DNA of 64,000 bases from the NCBI RefSeq assembly GCF_013283365.1, contig NZ_WBYM01000003.1, positions 62,001-126,000 on the forward strand, read 5' to 3'. A model generated the notes under the pieces. That model did no database searches and was not told the origin of the DNA. It worked only from the letters and a program-made list of their open reading frames with translations. A program made the translations under genes and the position numbers. Below are positions 61,712-64,000 of this stretch, in pieces (positions within the stretch are counted from its first letter, which is position 1; each line of letters starts with the position of its first letter). Origin of the DNA: Marinobacterium sp. xm-d-530 (lineage in GTDB: Bacteria > Pseudomonadota > Gammaproteobacteria > Pseudomonadales > Balneatricaceae).

Positions 61712-63661
61712 TTACTCCTGCAACTCTGCTAAATTCTTGAATAGCTCTAGAGCGCGCGGATTCGCTAGCGCTTCCACATTATTAACCTTTTCGCCTAAGA
61801 CAGTTTTGCGCACGGCCAGTTCGACTATCTTACCGCTAATTGTGCGAGGGATTTCGGAAACCTGAATAATTACAGCAGGCACATGACGCGGCGTTGTATT
61901 TTTTAGAATCTGCTGTCGAATCTTCAGTTTGAGCTCATCATCCAGTCGAAAATCTTCACGAAGCACGACAAATAGAACGACCCTCGTATCATCTCTGTAC
62001 GGCTGCCCAATACAGACACTCTCGAGCACCTCTCCTAACTGCTCAACTTGACGATAGATCTCAGCTGTTCCTATACGCACACCGCCAGGATTCAATACTG
62101 CATCAGATCGCCCATGAATTATTAAACCGCCCTGCTTCGTAATTTCGCCGTAGTCACCATGAGCCCAGATATTCTCAAATCGATCAAAATAGGCAGAACG
62201 ATACTTCACTTGGCCGGGGTCATCCCAAAAACCGATTGGCATTGATGGAAAGGGGTCGCAGCAAACCAGCTCTCCCTTCTGTTCAACTACTGTTTCGCCT
62301 CCATCGTCGAGTATTGCCACAGCCATACCCAAACCGCGACACTGCAACTCGCCAGCGTATACAGGCAAAATTGGACAGCCGAGTGCGAAGCAGGAAATAA
62401 TGTCTGTACCTCCAGAGATAGAGGCGAGTAAAAGATCTTCTTTAATGTCACGGTATACATATTCGAAGCTCTCATTGCTAAGAGGAGAACCCGTCGATAG
62501 TATCGTTCGTAGTTGCGATAGATTATGAGACTCACGCGGCTTAAAGCCAGTCTTTTCCAGCGCTGCCAAATATTTAGCGCTCGTACCAAAGATAGTCACA
62601 GACTCCTGTTCCGCTATATCCCACAACACGCGAGGTCCAGGAGCGAAGGGAGAGCCATCGAACAACATTAGTGTGGCGCCTGTAGCAAGACCACTCACTA
62701 ACCAGTTCCACATCATCCAGCCACAAGTTGTGTAGTAAAAGAGGGTATCCTCGCGCCTCAGATCAGTGTGTAACTGATGCTCCTTAAGATGCTGCAAAAG
62801 TGTCCCACCGATGCCATGCACTATGCATTTTGGCTGGCCAGTAGTGCCTGATGAATACATAATATAAAGCGGATCATCAAAGGCCATTCGCTCAAACCTG
62901 ATGTCGGAAGCTGTCTTATCAACAAAGTCTTCCCAGTGCAACGCCTTGCTAATCACAGAGAGTTCAACGTACTCGTCAATGTAGGGAATCACTACCAACT
63001 GCTCTACAGACGGTAAAGCATCTACAAGCTGTGCGCTCTTTTCCCACGTTTCGATACGTTTGCCGTTATAGAGATAGGCACTAACGGTGAAAAGAACTTT
63101 AGGAGCAACCTGACCAAATCGATCGAGAACCCCCTGAAAACCAAAATCCGGAGAGCAGGATGTCCAGGTTGCACCTAGACTTGTTGCAGCCAGCATAGCA
63201 ACGCAGGTCTGCGGCAGATTTGGTAAGAAACCAGCAACTACATCGCCCTTCCCAACACCAAGATTACGCAGAGCGGATGCACATTGAGCAACACTAGTAT
63301 ACAAATCAGAGTAGCTTAGGCTCTGTCGCCCACCCTGCTCATTGCGAAATAAAATCGCAGTGCGATTATCACGAAACTTAAGCAGATTTTCTGCAAAGTT
63401 TAGCTTTGCGCCGGGAAACCAACGCGCTCCAGGCATTTTTTGCCTATCTACCAGATAAGGCTCACGCCCTTTATCGCCTAACACATCAGCCGAGTCCCAA
63501 ATGTCAGACCAAAACTGCTCAGAGTTCTCAACTGACCATTCGTGAAGTTGAGAATATTCCTGCAGAGTTAATGAGTATTTGCGATTAACGGTCTGCATAA
63601 ATTGCCACACCTGAGTATGTTCAATCTGGGACTGAGTCGGTTGCCAAAGTTGTTTAGCCAT
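61712..63661 (-). CDS. aacS: acetoacetyl-CoA synthetase
   Basis: 649 residues, full length for the family. The N-terminal part has the ACS-like ARWFPGAKLNFAENLL block, the P-loop IMYSSGTTGQPKCIVHG, the SISGGTDIISCF and HGRSDAVLNPGGVRIGT segments, and the catalytic lysine in PRTISGKIVE. It makes acetoacetyl-CoA from acetoacetate. It is a clear paralog of the truncated copy at 1-801, but has different neighbours: a MaoC hydratase upstream, a hydrolase and crotonase downstream. It could be specialised for a branched or longer 3-oxoacid. Confidence 0.93.
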   Translation of the reverse strand: MAKQLWQPTQSQIEHTQVWQFMQTVNRKYSLTLQEYSQLHEWSVENSEQFWSDIWDSADVLGDKGREPYLVDRQKMPGARWFPGAKLNFAENLLKFRDNRTAILFRNEQGGRQSLSYSDLYTSVAQCASALRNLGVGKGDVVAGFLPNLPQTCVAMLAATSLGATWTSCSPDFGFQGVLDRFGQVAPKVLFTVSAYLYNGKRIETWEKSAQLVDALPSVEQLVVIPYIDEYVELSVISKALHWEDFVDKTASDIRFERMAFDDPLYIMYSSGTTGQPKCIVHGIGGTLLQHLKEHQLHTDLRREDTLFYYTTCGWMMWNWLVSGLATGATLMLFDGSPFAPGPRVLWDIAEQESVTIFGTSAKYLAALEKTGFKPRESHNLSQLRTILSTGSPLSNESFEYVYRDIKEDLLLASISGGTDIISCFALGCPILPVYAGELQCRGLGMAVAILDDGGETVVEQKGELVCCDPFPSMPIGFWDDPGQVKYRSAYFDRFENIWAHGDYGEITKQGGLIIHGRSDAVLNPGGVRIGTAEIYRQVEQLGEVLESVCIGQPYRDDTRVVLFVVLREDFRLDDELKLKIRQQILKNTTPRHVPAVIIQVSEIPRTISGKIVELAVRKTVLGEKVNNVEALANPRALELFKNLAELQE

Positions 63662-63680
63662 AATAGGAATCTCTTTTGCG

Positions 63681-64000
63681 CTAAGGCTTATCTTCAGGTC
63701 GACGTTTAAGCATATTAGTCACAAGATAGCTCACGACCTTCTCTCTATGCTGATTAAAGCCCTCTATGCGGTAACGTACGATGCCGATGTTTGGTTTTGA
63801 TTTTGAAGGGTTTAACTCCTCGATCTGCGCTTCACACCTCAAGGTGTCACCTGGACGCACTGGGATCAAAAAACGGAGCTCATCGATTGCTGGCCCACCC
63901 ATAGAGCAGGCCCTAAAGTGATCCCGCTGAATAAATAGTCTGAAACAGAGGGCAATCGTTTGAAAGCCACTGGCAATCAAACCTCCAAAATGGCTTTCAG
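63681..64000 (-). CDS. MaoC-family hydratase, C-terminal part (5' end outside window)
   Basis: The last 105 or so residues of a hot-dog fold protein. The segment FGGLIASGFQTI and the loop IDELRFLIPVRPGDTLRCEA match the C-terminal half of MaoC-like (R)-specific enoyl-CoA hydratases. The catalytic Asp/His part lies upstream beyond base 64000. It precedes aacS on the same strand with a 19-nt gap. Confidence 0.85.
   Translation of the reverse strand, partial: ESHFGGLIASGFQTIALCFRLFIQRDHFRACSMGGPAIDELRFLIPVRPGDTLRCEAQIEELNPSKSKPNIGIVRYRIEGFNQHREKVVSYLVTNMLKRRPEDKP

Overview
The window is chromosomal DNA of a marine-type gammaproteobacterium, most likely an Oceanospirillaceae relative (Neptuniibacter/Amphritea/Neptunomonas-like). 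The evidence is enterobacterial/pseudomonad-like synteny blocks (pckA-hslO-hslR-yrfG-nudE, tesA-ybbA-ybbP, gmk-rpoZ-spoT, ubiD-fre, rho-trxA), moderate GC, and a catabolic load of ABC-fed polyols and acyl-CoAs. The species is inferred. I saw no tRNA, rRNA, CRISPR array, insertion sequence, phage gene or integrase.

Layout. 1-5.5 kb: 3' end of an acetoacetyl-CoA synthetase gene, then ybaK, a Fre-like flavin reductase, ubiD, rho and trxA on the minus strand. 5.6-9.1 kb: an accessory-looking patch with a two-half Gate-domain membrane protein, a long AFG1/ZapE-type ATPase preceded by a tiny ORF with a strong ribosome site, an Ivy-like lysozyme inhibitor and a small membrane protein. 9.1-14.6 kb: pckA, Hsp33, Hsp15, YrfG, NudE, a small cysteine-containing protein and Fe-superoxide dismutase. 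14.6-21.6 kb: tesA/ybbA/ybbP, an unannotated 40-residue membrane protein downstream of a perfect FNR/ANR box and followed by a strong terminator, then rpiA, ilvA and an unknown membrane protein. 21.6-27.6 kb: a DctB/DctD-type two-component pair whose kinase gene carries an in-frame amber codon, gshA and rsd. 27.6-33.9 kb: an FKBP isomerase, a TIGR02444 protein, the ABC-F protein YheS, and gmk-rpoZ-spoT.

34-44.1 kb is a divergent pentitol locus. One arm carries a substrate-binding protein, two permeases, an ATPase, a D-arabinitol 4-dehydrogenase-like enzyme and an AraC-type activator. The other arm carries xylulokinase, an aldo/keto reductase and a ribitol 2-dehydrogenase-like SDR. Together they would import D-arabitol, oxidise it to D-xylulose and phosphorylate it into the pentose phosphate pathway. 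44.2-48.3 kb: an RND efflux pump and its adaptor. 48.4-50.9 kb: rubrerythrin, a GlpC/heterodisulfide-reductase-like Fe-S protein and a DUF3501 protein, a probable oxidative-stress electron-transfer module under a palindromic operator candidate.

51-64 kb is acyl-CoA catabolism. It has a 3-hydroxyacyl-CoA dehydrogenase, an acyl-CoA ligase, EtfB, EtfA, an acyl-CoA dehydrogenase and ETF-ubiquinone oxidoreductase, forming a route from activated acid to the quinone pool. A divergent AraC-type regulator follows, then a second minus-strand set (MaoC hydratase, a second acetoacetyl-CoA synthetase, alpha/beta hydrolase, enoyl-CoA hydratase). The MaoC gene is cut by the right edge.
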